Source: Euonymus europaeus
Lineage: Eukaryota; Streptophyta; Magnoliopsida; Celastrales; Celastraceae
Direction of reading: 5' to 3'
NCBI GenBank assembly: GCA_963580455.1
Contig: OY756960.1
Span: 3,782,001-3,846,000 of the forward strand
Length of the DNA stretch: 64,000 nucleotides
Positions 12,401 through 23,155 of the stretch are shown piece after piece (within the stretch, counting starts at the first letter, position 1; the number at the start of each line of letters is the position of its first letter). Below the pieces are notes generated by a model. The model saw nothing but the letters and a program-made list of their open reading frames with translations, was not told the origin of the DNA and ran no database searches. The position numbers and the translations under genes are program-made.

Positions 12401-12407
12401 TAAGGGT

Positions 12408-12545
12408 CTGCTTAGGAAAATAGGGGGTATTGGAAATGGTCTGTTTTTAAAATAGCGGTTCTAACCGGTTATGAGGGTAGCAGTTTTGGGTGTTTTTAAT
12501 AACAATTTTTGAAACAGTCAATTAAATTACTATTCTGCCCATAGA
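12408..12545. mobile_element. truncated relative of the 6.2 kb Tourist-like MITE
   Basis: After TAA the sequence starts GGGTCTGCTTAGG, close to the reverse-strand end of the 6240-6495 element (GGCTCTGCTTGAC). Inside is GAGGGTAGCAGTTTTGGGTG, which matches that element's reverse strand (TAGGGTAGCAATTTTGAGGTG). The opposite end was not found, so the copy is likely truncated. It lies just downstream of the unknown gene at 12948-13625. Confidence 0.55.
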
Positions 12546-12686
12546 AATAGAGTCGAAATAATTACACATGCTCTGGTGCTTCCACAACTGTCTGAGTTCA
12601 AGAATCAATGCACGCCAAAAAACCAACTTGGTCTATTCATGCAGACACAGTTCAACCATCTTGGTTTATTCATAAACATCTGCAGT

Positions 12687-12741
12687 TGAAAAGAAAAAGA
12701 AAAAGAAAGAAAAAGAAAAAGAAAGAAAAAGAAAAAGAAAA
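12687..12741. repeat. GAAAAA-type simple repeat
   Basis: A purine run made of AAAGAAAAAG units. It creates a lysine-rich open frame that is not a gene. Confidence 0.85.
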
Positions 12742-12947
12742 TCTACATAAAACCAAAACTTCTTTTGCCTGCCACAACCGATGTGAAATCATGTATATTC
12801 TCCTGCAAGTACATATCAATTAAAATTCAACTATTAAATAGGAATCTTAAATAAAGTGCCCATAAGATTGCGAGATCAAATATCAGATGAACAACTACTC
12901 ATGTTCACTTTGGAAAATATAAGTTCCAGCATAATACCTAAAACAAA

Positions 12948-13625
12948 CTAACCATATGTATTTTGAAGCATCTTCATCAACATAGTTTTTCGAAGGTGTG
13001 GTGGAAATGAATAAAACACTCGTCGCTTGATTGGATTTTCAAGAAGGAAGGTTTGAGCGTTGAGTAACTCATCATCATCTTCAATCCCTATCTCAACTAG
13101 ATGCTCCAACATTTCACTATCCTTGGAAGAATTCTGGTTCGCACACTGCAATAACACTTCACCTAGTCTTTGTGTTGCCCTTTCCACTGCATTAGCAACC
13201 TCCTTCAATAAGTTCTTATCATCAGCAAGTTTGAGTCTTGACTTGCACTTCTTTGAAGAACCACCAGCTTCAGATTGATAGTCTAAATTGGTCTCACCCT
13301 CTTCAACATTGAAAGCATTCAACGTGGCTTCATTATCGGGCATCATCTCATCAATTGAGTCCACATCACCATTAGAAGCTAAATGATTTCTTCTCCTCTT
13401 CATTTCCCTTGGGGTTTCCCTTGATTTCCCTTGTTGAATTACTTCATCCCGTACTCGCTTGCTACTCAATCGGATTGCCCGAGTGATACGATTCCTATTT
13501 CGCCTAGTGGTTTGTTGTGTAGAAATAACTCCAACTAATAGAAGCAACATCATATGTATATGATGCACACAAATGGCCGTATACATGATCATTTCATCAT
13601 TATTAAAACCATGATGGTTGGGCAT
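12948..13625 (-). CDS. unrecognised 225-residue protein, possible Myb/SANT-associated tail
   Basis: I do not recognise a named family with certainty. The N-terminus contains a hydrophobic stretch with repeated His and Met (about residues 18-35). Next comes an Arg-rich basic region (about 41-80), then an acidic/Ser linker. The C-terminal 80 residues are helical, with a pattern like the end of plant Myb/SANT-like proteins linked to PIF/Harbinger transposons: a helix with LGEVLLQ, then VEIGIEDDDELLNAQTFLLE, then FPPHLRKTMLMKML. The ATG at 13625 falls exactly at a splice acceptor (GGTAG before ATG), and a 5' UTR exon with a perfect GTAAGA donor ends at 14341. A possible donor just before the stop (ATG then GTTAGT) means the protein could continue into another exon. 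It may be a domesticated or orphaned transposon accessory gene; function is unknown. Confidence 0.6.
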   Translation of the reverse strand: MPNHHGFNNDEMIMYTAICVHHIHMMLLLLVGVISTQQTTRRNRNRITRAIRLSSKRVRDEVIQQGKSRETPREMKRRRNHLASNGDVDSIDEMMPDNEATLNAFNVEEGETNLDYQSEAGGSSKKCKSRLKLADDKNLLKEVANAVERATQRLGEVLLQCANQNSSKDSEMLEHLVEIGIEDDDELLNAQTFLLENPIKRRVFYSFPPHLRKTMLMKMLQNTYG

Positions 13626-14340
13626 CTACCACCACATGGAAAAAAGCAAAGAAAAGAGACGCTTGTTTAAATACACAAAAGTCTGAGCTGTACCAATAAT
13701 TCTCTCATTTTTATTCAGCTAAAGCATCTTTAATTAGTTTGGTCCTGAGATTTTTAAAAAGAAAAATCCAAAAATGACAGCAAAAGGATGTCAAAGAAAG
13801 TCAAATGATAAGAATGCTTCAACTGCATCAAATAGAATAATTCTTGGGACTTCAACAGCTTCCCCAATCCATAGGCCATGTTTTACAGATTCATCATTCA
13901 TGAATGCTTTATTCTCAAAACCATATATAATCCACGCACTCAACCTATTTTGTGCTAAAGTTAGTATACATGCACATTCGCAGACAAGAAAAGTTGGCCT
14001 TGTTTTGACATTATGGGAGTCAAATTAACATACAGAAGCATAATGTTTACACCAAAGCTAAGGAAATAACAAAACCAGCGGTTAAAAGTCATCACTCACA
14101 GATCCGAAATTTTAGCCAAAATACAAACATATGCGTATGTTGAAAAGAAGTATAGACTCATAATCTGATAGCTTTGTCGATGAATGATACCTAGGATAAG
14201 ATGGCCTGGATGTTCTTCAGAACATATGCCCCAAGCATAATCAAAGAAGAAGAAGAATCGAAAACATCCTTGATCGATACAATGCTATAAAAATCATGAG
14301 TCGATACATTAAAAACAGAAGCACTAGCTTGAGATCTTAC

Positions 14341-14450
14341 CTTCAAATCGATGGGAAAGATCTGAGATGTCGATTGAGGCTAGATCTGAAACTGAAGAGA
14401 TTTGATATCGCGTCTTGATGAGGATTGATGCGTTGGTTGCTGAAGGGCCA
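14341..14450 (-). other. putative 5' UTR exon of the 12.9 kb gene
   Basis: On the minus strand, TCGATTTGAAG followed by GTAAGATC gives a strong donor at the 14341 edge. The exon has the TC-rich look of a plant leader and no in-frame ATG leading to a long frame. Pairing with the acceptor at 13626 would join the leader directly to the ATG. The transcription start is a guess. Confidence 0.45.
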
Positions 14451-14459
14451 ATAAGTGAA

Positions 14460-15780
14460 ACAATTTTAGAAAATCGGGAGTTTTCAAAACCAGTGAAATA
14501 ATCTCACATTGATTTGGGGAGTTTTTTACCCCAAACCTAGGTCTAAAAAATGTATACACGTGTTTTTAAAATTCTTTAATTTTCAGTCATTTAAAAAATT
14601 TATTTTTAATCATTTTCAGTCTATTAAACATACCTTAAATTGATACTCATCAATATAAAATTTATTCATATAATGAAAATTAATTCTGTAAAATTGTTGT
14701 AATTTTTTTAACCTTTAATTTTCACGAATTTTAGAGTCGTTGGATAATAATTGCTCAAGAGGTCCAATGAAATTCAACAATTGATATCGAGTTCAAATAA
14801 TCCGAGAACAGAAAACAGCTGAAGAACATCCATGATAAACCAAAGTATATTCCATATTTGTAGATTGAGCACAAAAAAGTGTTCCAAACACAGATTGTAA
14901 GGGTTTATACCTGGATATTTAGAAGACTTGATGGGAAGCACTCCACGATAAATGCTTAGGGCTAATATGGAAGGGAAAAAAAACATCAATCAATGATTAA
15001 ATTTATGATTAGCCCAATTATCATGACCAGCTGGAAAACCCAAATGGATTATCAATTTTTACAGAAATTGCACATGGCAGAGTGGTTAAAAACAGAAATG
15101 GATGAAACACATTTTTCACCCGCTCAAATCGAAAGAAGCACAAAAGGCGACATCAAGGAAGCTTCTTCCCAATCAGAATATTGAAAATGACAAAGATAAA
15201 CCATGTTGTTGATCCGTTCAAATAGAAAGAAATGCAAAGCAAACAACAATTCGAAGAACCAAGTGCTGCACACCTGGTGTTTAGGCGATTGAGGCGAAAA
15301 AAAGGTATGGAATCTATACAAAAGCTCATCACAACATGAATTTTTGACAGACCAAAATAGAGGTGCTCAAACAAAGACCATGAAAGCCACAAATTAGATG
15401 CATGCACTCAGCTTTTCGTCGAGATTGACTGGAGCATGCGACTCTAACAGATCAAAAGCAAGTGCATGAACTTGAAAGAAAAAGCCTTTTTTCCTTTATT
15501 TGAAAGCGGAACACGCAAACATGATTGCAGAAGTCGTACATATGTCGATGAAGCAAAACAAATTTGAAAGTTGCGACACAAAACTGAGCAGTAGTTTTTC
15601 CTACAAAGTAGAGAATGAAGAAATTGAGATGGGCATCCGACATACCAACTATTGAAAGAGAGAGGAAGCAGAGAATGACAAAACTAAGATGAATATATGG
15701 GATTGAGAATGGGTGGATAATGAGTTTTCAGGGATTGAAGGAGGGATCAAAGGCACGGTTAATACCCTAATCACCATACT
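14460..15780. other. intergenic DNA, no gene recognised
   Basis: Short frames only, none with family resemblance. From 15130 to 15640 the DNA is less AT-rich and has several minus-strand frames without a convincing exon structure. Confidence 0.35.
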
Positions 15781-15783
15781 TAC

Positions 15784-16033
15784 CTTGAATGAGTTGAGCA
15801 TGAAGATTTTCAGCGGAGTAGATATTTTCGTGGAGCAAAGAGTGAAGCAAGCGAAGAAGTTGTGATGGATAGGTGGGTCCTGGGGCAGTGTGAGGATCAT
15901 GTTGAGGCAGCAGAGGAACACCCTTGATAGGAACGACGTCATTTTTCCTATGAGTGAGTGATCGAGAACGACGCCATTTGAAGTCGACGAAGATACAACA
16001 TCTCGCAAGTAGACGAAAACCAGAGCAACTCAC
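15784..16033 (-). pseudogene. possible orphan first exon, PPR-like ending
   Basis: A minus-strand frame starts MSCSGFRLLARCC, with a transit-peptide-like basic start, and ends LLHENIYSAENLHAQLIQ at a perfect donor (CAAG then GTAAGTATGG, edge 15784). The HAQLI ending resembles the opening of pentatricopeptide-repeat proteins. No downstream PPR repeats were found, and part of this frame belongs to the tandem repeat that follows. It may be the stranded 5' end of a lost gene. Confidence 0.25.
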
Positions 16034-16590
16034 GCGGAGGAGGCTACAAAACCACGTAGATTATAGTTATGTATAATTTGTGATGTATATGTGGGTCTTG
16101 AGGAGGTGCGAGGACCATGATGTAGGAGGGCAGGCACATAAGAGACGTCGATGAAGCACTGTTGGGGTAATAGGGGGAAAAATCGAATAGGAACGACGCC
16201 ATTTTGCATAAGAGTGAGCGGTCGAGAATGATGTTGTTGGAAGTCAATGAAGATGCAGCATCTCGCGAGTAGGTGAAAATCGAAGCGACTCGCATGGAGG
16301 AGACTGCAAAACCACTCAGATTATAGTTATGTATAATCTGTGATGGTTATATGGGTCTTGAGGCGGTGCGAGAACCATGATGTAGGAGGGCAGGCGCATA
16401 TGGGATGTCAGTGAAGCAGAGGAACACTCGTGATAGGAAAGACGCCATTTTGCTTATGAGTGAGCAGCTGAGAATGACGCCATTAGAAGTCGACAAAGAC
16501 ACAGGATCTCACGAATAGGCGAAAATTGAAATTACTCGTGCGGATGAGGCTACAAAACCACGCAGATTATAGTTATGCATTAGATTATAT
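15870..16590. repeat. three-copy tandem repeat, 246-260 bp period
   Basis: The anchor AGATTATAGTTATG occurs at 16058, 16318 and 16564 (spacing 260 and 246). Before each anchor lie, in the same order, GTGGGTCTTGAGG-like, GGACCATGATGTAGG-like, GGAACGACGCCATTTTG-like, GAGTGAGCGGTCGAGAA-like and CTACAAAACCAC-like segments. Copies have diverged by substitutions and by one insertion in copy 2. It is richer in GC than its surroundings. Minus-strand frames run through parts of each copy (for example CKMASFLF and GKMTSFLS), suggesting a duplicated exon-like unit. Confidence 0.8.
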
Positions 16591-16599
16591 AGGAAAAAA

Positions 16600-18500
16600 A
16601 AATGCTTTACTATAGTTGGATGAGCTATTAGTTGGATGATAGTAATGGTCTAAATATAACAAAGGTACCTAAATTCGACTTACATATGCAACACAACCAA
16701 CACTCAAATAAATACATTGCTTGTAGGATTTGAATTCTTCACAATAGATAAGAATACACTTTTTTGTGGATCGGGGGGTTGTGCAGTAGTATATATGCGA
16801 TAGATCTGTAGGGTAACATTTCTCGTTTGTTTTAAAATGAGCCTTCACGGAGGATTCACTTTGAAATACCTCACTTATATTCTCTATAAATATATTCTTC
16901 TCTCTGTAAACCTAATCACTTTGAAAAAACATCTTCAAACTCTAATCAATTGAACCCACTCACCACCTCTAAGGCTTTGACTGATCTCATCATTATCGTT
17001 CGTCCAGCTATAGGATTTGGGGTTGAACAAGCTATTTAGACTGATTCAAGTTATTTCAACTCAAGTAAATCATTCTTTGAACACCACCACTCAAGTTATT
17101 TCAAATCTTACCTCCTCAAATTGTTGTTGAAGATGACAAACTCCTTTTAATTTGTTTTGGTACCAATATTTGGCATTCATCTTTGCTCTTTTCTTCCATT
17201 GGTCTTTTTTCGAGTATTGAAACCTATATTGACACTTAGGATGATAGTCCTTCAACAATAGATGAGTTGCAACATTGGATACCTAACATTGGTATGGATT
17301 TTCTCATCGCAGATGATGCATTTCAATTTTGGAGAGCTTATTCAAAGAAGAAGGGTTGTGAAAACTCTCTTAAATTATCTTCAAGTGCAAGTCTCCAAAT
17401 CCGGAATTCTTTTAATTCCTTCAAGTTCAAGTGCAAGTACTGAGGTTGTTAGGAGTCGAATTGTATTAGATGAAGTGAAACCCAGTTAAGAAGAAGATTG
17501 TAAAGGTTGGATTTGAAGAGTTCAATCGCAACTCCTATGCTTAATATATCAAGCTTCAATGAATAAAGATTCGCGTATTAGTTTGGAGTCAATGATAAAC
17601 AAGTGTAGTAAGAAACTTGAAGATTTTACAATAGGTATGGAAGTTGTTACTAATAAAGTGCTTGAAAAAAGGTTAACAATCAAATGAAAAACATCAAAGG
17701 TTTAAAGAAGAATGATGGTCGAAAGAGGAAGAGAAGAATGAGATTGCAACATGAGATACATATAATGTGAAAAACTTCTAATTTGAATATGGAAATGAAT
17801 GCTTTCTTGAGGCAAAACATGATCTCTATTGCTCGTATTAAATTTGATGCTAAGATTTTGAATTAATTGTCCATATACACGATATCTTTCCAGCTCTACA
17901 ACATGGTTATCTATCTCAAACAATTGTACAAAATGACTATGGTGCACTGTCTTGTCCTGTTTATGGATATGATATATTGCATATAGAAAAATCTGGATAT
18001 GATGCACTGCCTAGATATATAACGACTTATTTTGGAGATGAAAATGCTACTAGATTGATCAATCTTGATCCCAATAAAGACACACATTTTGTGCAACTAC
18101 TAGATATTGTACAAAGTTTTGTAGATACTGGATATGACACACAACTTTTGCACTGCCTGGATATGTAGCTATTGAATGAATTTTTGTAAATTTAGATAAA
18201 AACTTTTTAAATTGAAGCAAATTTTTCTAGGACTCAATCTATCAATATGAAAGTATAAATGGCCAGAAAGCATGACTTTGCTAAACAATAACAAATATCA
18301 ATTTTATTTCACTCAAACAATTTATTGACAGAAAATAGGAATGCCCAAAAAACAGTCACAAAAATGTCCAGAACACAGATAGCCATACAACAACAGTTTT
18401 GTGCCTAAGTGAACATACAGCCAAACCAAACAAATTTGTGAAATCCATCTCACTCAAAGAAATTAAAAAAATTACAATTAAGTTCAACTAATTTACAAAG
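16600..18500. other. intergenic DNA with short internal repeats
   Basis: No protein family recognised. Between 17960 and 18170 the phrase GGATATGA...GCACTGCC recurs (near 17996 and 18130). Plus-strand frames (17262-17489, 17977-18168) are open but unremarkable. This could be an eroded gene or repeat. Confidence 0.35.
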
Positions 18501-18537
18501 CAATTGGTAGGGAAATGCTATAAATCCAGAATTGAAA

Positions 18538-18681
18538 GTCTTTACTTGATGAAGTTAAATCCACGAATCAAAGGTCTTGCCTTGATGAAATTGAATCCAT
18601 GAATCGAAGGTCTCGACTTGTTGAAATAGAATTCATGAATGGAAGATCTCGACATGATGAAGTCATATCCACGAATAGAAG
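18538..18681 (-). repeat. 4 x 36 bp tandem repeat encoding 12-residue units on minus strand
   Basis: Units start at 18538, 18574, 18610 and 18646, each GTCTYGNCTTGATGAA-like and ending ATGAATNGAAG-like. The period is 36 bp (12 codons). On the minus strand one frame stays open through the units and gives repeats of the form SRPSIHGFNFIK, with a stop inside the first unit (18542-18544). That frame continues upstream to about 18795 without an ATG before the repeats, so any gene would need an upstream exon. A chance minisatellite is the alternative. Confidence 0.7.
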
Positions 18682-19088
18682 GTCTAGGCTTATGGAGAGA
18701 ACTCGTGCTTTGTTTTGCAGAGAAAATGGTGTTTTGCAGAGAAAGGGGGAGAGAATGGGAGGCTAATTTGACTATTTGAGGGTGTTTCCCTAACTTTGAT
18801 TTGAAATTATATCAACCCTTGGATCAAATTTTTTAAATCGAACGGGCGAGAATTATTACAACGCAGATCCACCACATGTATACTACCGGACAACACTCAG
18901 ATCCCTTTTTCGGTGCCAACTTGAGCTTGGAACGAGGGCATATTGAATTTCACCTAAGCCAAAACAAAATACAGCGATTATTATAGAAAAAAAAAAAAAA
19001 ACAGAAGCAGCTATTCTCAATGTTGCACTATCTAAACTTCGTTGCCAAACAGTAATCTCATACCTTAAAACCCCAAAAGGACCTCCAA

Positions 19089-20952
19089 AAACCCTACATT
19101 TGCTCCTACATTTCCCTTGAGCTGCCTTTTTCCTCCACTCTCACTCCTTCCCCGGCAGAGACTAGTTGTATTTCTCTCATTGGACGATAACTCGAAGCGT
19201 AAACGATTGAAATCGGAGAACAGGGAAGGTATCAATCTTCCCTACTTTCATTTCCTTCTCCGCTTCGTTTTCTATCTATTGTCAACTTTGAATTTTCAAT
19301 CTTTAATCTCTCACTTTTTGTTTAGATCCGTCTATGTTCTAGTACAAAGATCGAATATTTGGTTCTCTCAGTCCAGATATTTCATATTCAATTATTTGGC
19401 GTAGATCTTGTGTGGGTTCTACTAGGAGCTGCCCTTCTGTGTTTTTCTTGATGGTTTAGGTGCCTGATGATATTCGGATTGCCTGAAGTGAAATAATGGA
19501 GCTTACGCAGAACTACATTCATAGGGAAAATTAGGATGGAATTATGAGTTAACAAATGCTGTTTTTGTTTTGTTTTGTTTTGTTTTAATCTCTCTTTTGG
19601 TATGGGTTTAGGGTTTAGAAAATACTGTGGAAATGTTTTTTTTGCTCTAATCTCTCTATTCAATGTTTAATGCCTTTACTGATTCTATGAAAGAGTTTTA
19701 GGGCTTGTTTGGATAAGAAAAGGAGGGTTGGAGTAGTGTAAGCGAGAATTAAGTAGGGTAGAGTAGAGTAATCAAATGAAACTCTACCTTGATTGGATAG
19801 ACTAAGAGTTAATTAAAGTATAAATTATTAACTTTGCTTGGATAAGAGCTAAAACAAGGTAGAGTAAGGTAGATTAAAGAATTAATAAATCTTAAATGAC
19901 TTATGACCTCCTACTATACCCTCCTAATCCTTCAATTTGAGGGATTACAATTATCACTTAATGACTCCTCCCAACTCCTCCTCATCTAAATCCAAGTAAG
20001 GTACATAATTATTACTCCAACCCTCCCTACTTAACTCTCCAAACCCCCAATCCAAGCAAGCCCTTAGTGGGCCCATGACTCTCTCTAAAATCTCTGATCC
20101 TTTTTATTTTTCCCTTTTTTATAGTTGAGTCCCCAAACAAAATTGAATGTGTATAAGGAGGTGGGATTGGAAATCAGCATATCAAATTTCGAGTTAACTC
20201 CTTTTGTTTTTGATTTCCTTTGGAACAATTCTAGAACCAAGTCAAGTCTCTGAGTATATCTTAGACACCATTATACCAACCATTATTATGTAGTTTTTCT
20301 TTGATTACCTATATTTAATTGTGGCCTCTTCAGCTCTTCCTTTTTTTCAATGGCATTTCCAGCTCTTTTCATATGCTTGATTGTTTAAATAAAGAACTTT
20401 AGTAGTGGGAAACTAACTGAATTTTAGTAGACGTATTGTACTTTCCACAAATCCTTTTTTGAAGAAAATGGAAGTCTTCTTTTGCTTGTTCTATCTATAT
20501 ATTTTGTTCCACTGCAATCAAATGTCTCACTTTCTGCTGGCATCAAAAGCTTATCTCATTAGTTGCATGTTGCTTTAGGTGATTTCGCCTGTCAAGGACG
20601 TGCCGTGTTTTTGTGTAAGCTTACATCTGTGTGATATCAGCTATATGTGTAAGGCATCGGTATTTCTAAGTTTTGCGAACACTAAAAAAATGGAAGGTCG
20701 AATTTGGTCGTGGCATATAGGCAACTTCTGGTAGGAAATATGATCATCTAGGAAATATGATCATCTAAGTGTTATGCGAATTCTTGTCAGCTATTGATAA
20801 AATAGAAATAGACAATGCTTCTCCTCATGAGACTTGAGAGCCGAACCTGTTTGCATTTTCAGTAGTTATGCAAAGTATTTTCTGTTCATATTTTTCTACT
20901 GTACTATTTATATAATTTAACTTTTTAATCATTAATTACCCACATTTTTTAG
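19089..20952 (+). other. RanGAP 5' leader and leader intron
   Basis: A TC-rich leader begins after an AAACCCTA telo-box-like motif (19089-19096). A donor GTATCA follows GGGAAG at 19228, and a polypyrimidine tract ends in AG at 20951-20952, eleven bases before the start codon. An intron in the 5' leader before an otherwise intronless coding region fits plant RanGAP genes. The intron holds a MITE (19701-20063) and a two-copy 17 bp repeat (GGAAATATGATCATCTA, 20738-20768). Confidence 0.55.
19701..20063. mobile_element. Tourist-like MITE in RanGAP leader intron, 363 bp
   Basis: Terminal inverted repeats GGGCTTGTTTGGAT and ATCCAAGCAAGCCC bound the element, and TTA flanks both ends (19698-19700, 20064-20066), the PIF/Harbinger-type target duplication. 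Subterminal GGAGGGTTGGAG on the left and CTCCAACCCTCC on the right are also inverted. It is non-coding. Confidence 0.9.
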
Positions 20953-20963
20953 GTTCTTTTGCA

Positions 20964-22586
20964 ATGGACTCCGCAGCATTGAATTCAGAACGTCGACAGT
21001 TTTCAATTAAACTGTGGCCTCCTAGTCAGAACACCAGGCAGATGCTTGTGGAACGTATTACAGGGAATCTTACCTCTAATTCTATTTTTACTCAGAAGTA
21101 TGGTAGTCTTAATGACATCGAGGCCAAGGATAATGCAATACGAATTGAGGATGTGGCTTTTGACACTGCAAATAAACACTATGAAATGGAGCCTGATGGT
21201 GACGGAAGTTCTGCAGTGCAGCTTTATGCCAAGGAAAGCAGCAAGCTCATTTTGGAAGTTCTCAAAAGAGGCCCTAGAACCAAGGAAGACAGAGAACCTG
21301 CATCTGAGAAAGTCAATGCATTCCAAGAAACCTTTTTTGATATATCAAAGGGTCCTAGAGCATTTATTGAGGCAGACGAAGCTGAGGAGCTTCTGAAGCC
21401 ATTAAAGGAGCAGAAAAATTCTTACACAAAAATATGCTTTAGCAATAGAAGCTTTGGATTAGGAGCTGCTCGTGTTGCTGAGCCCATTTTGCTATCCATC
21501 AAGGACCAGCTGAAGGAAGTTGACCTATCTGATTTTATTGCTGGAAGACCAGAGCCCGAAGCTCTAGAGGTTATGAATATATTCTCATCGGCTCTCGAAG
21601 GTAGCATATTGAAATCTCTGAATCTATCAAACAATGCTTTGGGTGAGAAGGGTGTTAGGGCTTTTGGGGCACTCTTTAGATCGCAGCACGCCCTAGAGGA
21701 ACTATATCTGATGAATGATGGAATCTCTGAGGAAGCTGCAAGGACAGTTTGCGAGTTGATTCCATCGACAGAGAAGCTTAGGATCCTCCAATTTCATAAT
21801 AATATGACAGGAGATGAAGGGGCATTTGCTATCTCTGAGGTTGTGAAACGCTCTCCTTTGATAGAGGATTTTCGGTGCTCCTCTACAAGGATTGGTTCTG
21901 ACGGAGGAGTTGCATTATCTGAATCACTTGAGACTTGTACCCAACTGAAGAAGCTTGACCTTCGTGATAACATGTTTGGTGTAACAGCTGGAGTTGCTCT
22001 AGGTAAAGCTTTCTCGAAACTCGCAGATCTAAAAGAGGTGTACTTGAGCTACTTGAACTTGGAAGATGAGGGCGTGATTGCTATAATAAATGCTCTGAAG
22101 GAGTCGGCTCCTTTGCTGGAAGTTCTGGAGATGGCTGGAAATGACATTACAGCTGAAGCTGCTCCTACTATAGCTTCGGCTTTAGCAGTAAAGCAGCATC
22201 TTACGAAGTTGAATTTGGCGGAAAATGAACTCAAGGATGAAGGTGCTATCCATATCGGTAAGGCCTTGAGTGAAGGTCATCTCCAGTTGGTGGAAGTTGA
22301 TATGAGTGCCAACTCTATTAGGAGGGCCGGGGCACAGCTCTTGGCTCAGGTTGTGGTTCAGAAGCCTGGATTCAAGTTGCTGAACATTGATGAAAATTTT
22401 ATTTCTGATGAAGGCATTGACAAGGTAAAAGAAATGTTCAAGAAATGCCCCAATGCACTTGGATCTTTGGATGACAATGACCCCGAAGGGGGAGATGATG
22501 ATGATGAATCTGGAGATGATGTAGACAATGGCGATGACGATGAACTGGAATCAAAACTGAAGAATCTTGAAGTTGGGCAAGAGTAG
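20964..22586 (+). CDS. RANGAP: Ran GTPase-activating protein (RanGAP), complete
   Basis: 540 residues. It stimulates GTP hydrolysis by Ran on the cytoplasmic side of the nuclear envelope and at division sites, driving nuclear transport and spindle or phragmoplast functions. The plant-specific N-terminal WPP domain is visible (Trp-Pro-Pro at residues 18-20, through about residue 110); in plants it anchors RanGAP to nuclear-pore-associated WIT/WIP proteins. About residues 150-490 are leucine-rich repeats with LxxLxLSxNxxGExG spacing (for example SLNLSNNALGEKG and LEMAGNDITAEAA). A long acidic tail (about residues 498-532, mostly Asp) follows, as in the family. The coding region is a single exon preceded by a leader intron. 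The neighbouring SPOUT methyltransferase is convergent, with about 570 bp between stops. Whether it is the RanGAP1 or RanGAP2 orthologue cannot be settled here; context favours the At5g19320 (RanGAP2) type. Confidence 0.96.
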   Translation: MDSAALNSERRQFSIKLWPPSQNTRQMLVERITGNLTSNSIFTQKYGSLNDIEAKDNAIRIEDVAFDTANKHYEMEPDGDGSSAVQLYAKESSKLILEVLKRGPRTKEDREPASEKVNAFQETFFDISKGPRAFIEADEAEELLKPLKEQKNSYTKICFSNRSFGLGAARVAEPILLSIKDQLKEVDLSDFIAGRPEPEALEVMNIFSSALEGSILKSLNLSNNALGEKGVRAFGALFRSQHALEELYLMNDGISEEAARTVCELIPSTEKLRILQFHNNMTGDEGAFAISEVVKRSPLIEDFRCSSTRIGSDGGVALSESLETCTQLKKLDLRDNMFGVTAGVALGKAFSKLADLKEVYLSYLNLEDEGVIAIINALKESAPLLEVLEMAGNDITAEAAPTIASALAVKQHLTKLNLAENELKDEGAIHIGKALSEGHLQLVEVDMSANSIRRAGAQLLAQVVVQKPGFKLLNIDENFISDEGIDKVKEMFKKCPNALGSLDDNDPEGGDDDDESGDDVDNGDDDELESKLKNLEVGQE

Positions 22587-23155
22587 ATTTCTTCAATGGC
22601 ATTTTCTTTCTTTCTTCAGGCATCTACATTATTTTGGTTAGACTAGTTAATTAAACCTTCACTATGTATTATTAGGGCAGATTGTTACTTTTGCAGAAGA
22701 CTGGTCTCCCTTTATATTCACCGTTTCCAGCTTAGAAACCCCAGATATAGCTGAGTAAGCTCTGTGCATTTGAAATTCATACCATCAGGACATCATCTAA
22801 TAGATGACTGTTTTAAAAACCTCTGCTTTCAGAGAGATTATTATTTCTCGACAACTGAAAACGCATTGCCACTGAAATAAATATTGAATTGAACATAATG
22901 TTTTTACATTAAAAAAGAAAAGACAAAAAAAATCTTTGCCTACAATAACGATATCCAAGTCCAACCTGCGACTTAACATGCAGGGAAGGCCATACTAGTT
23001 CTTGAACCCAATCTTTTAACATTCATACTGACAAGCTTCATCATTACCTCTTACTTTATAGTTTTTCCACTGAAGAGTCGCGTTCCTGAAAACGGAATTT
23101 TGCAATGGAAAACCAGATTGGCCAAATCTCTCTGAGCTTCAGGGTTGGGGAATTT

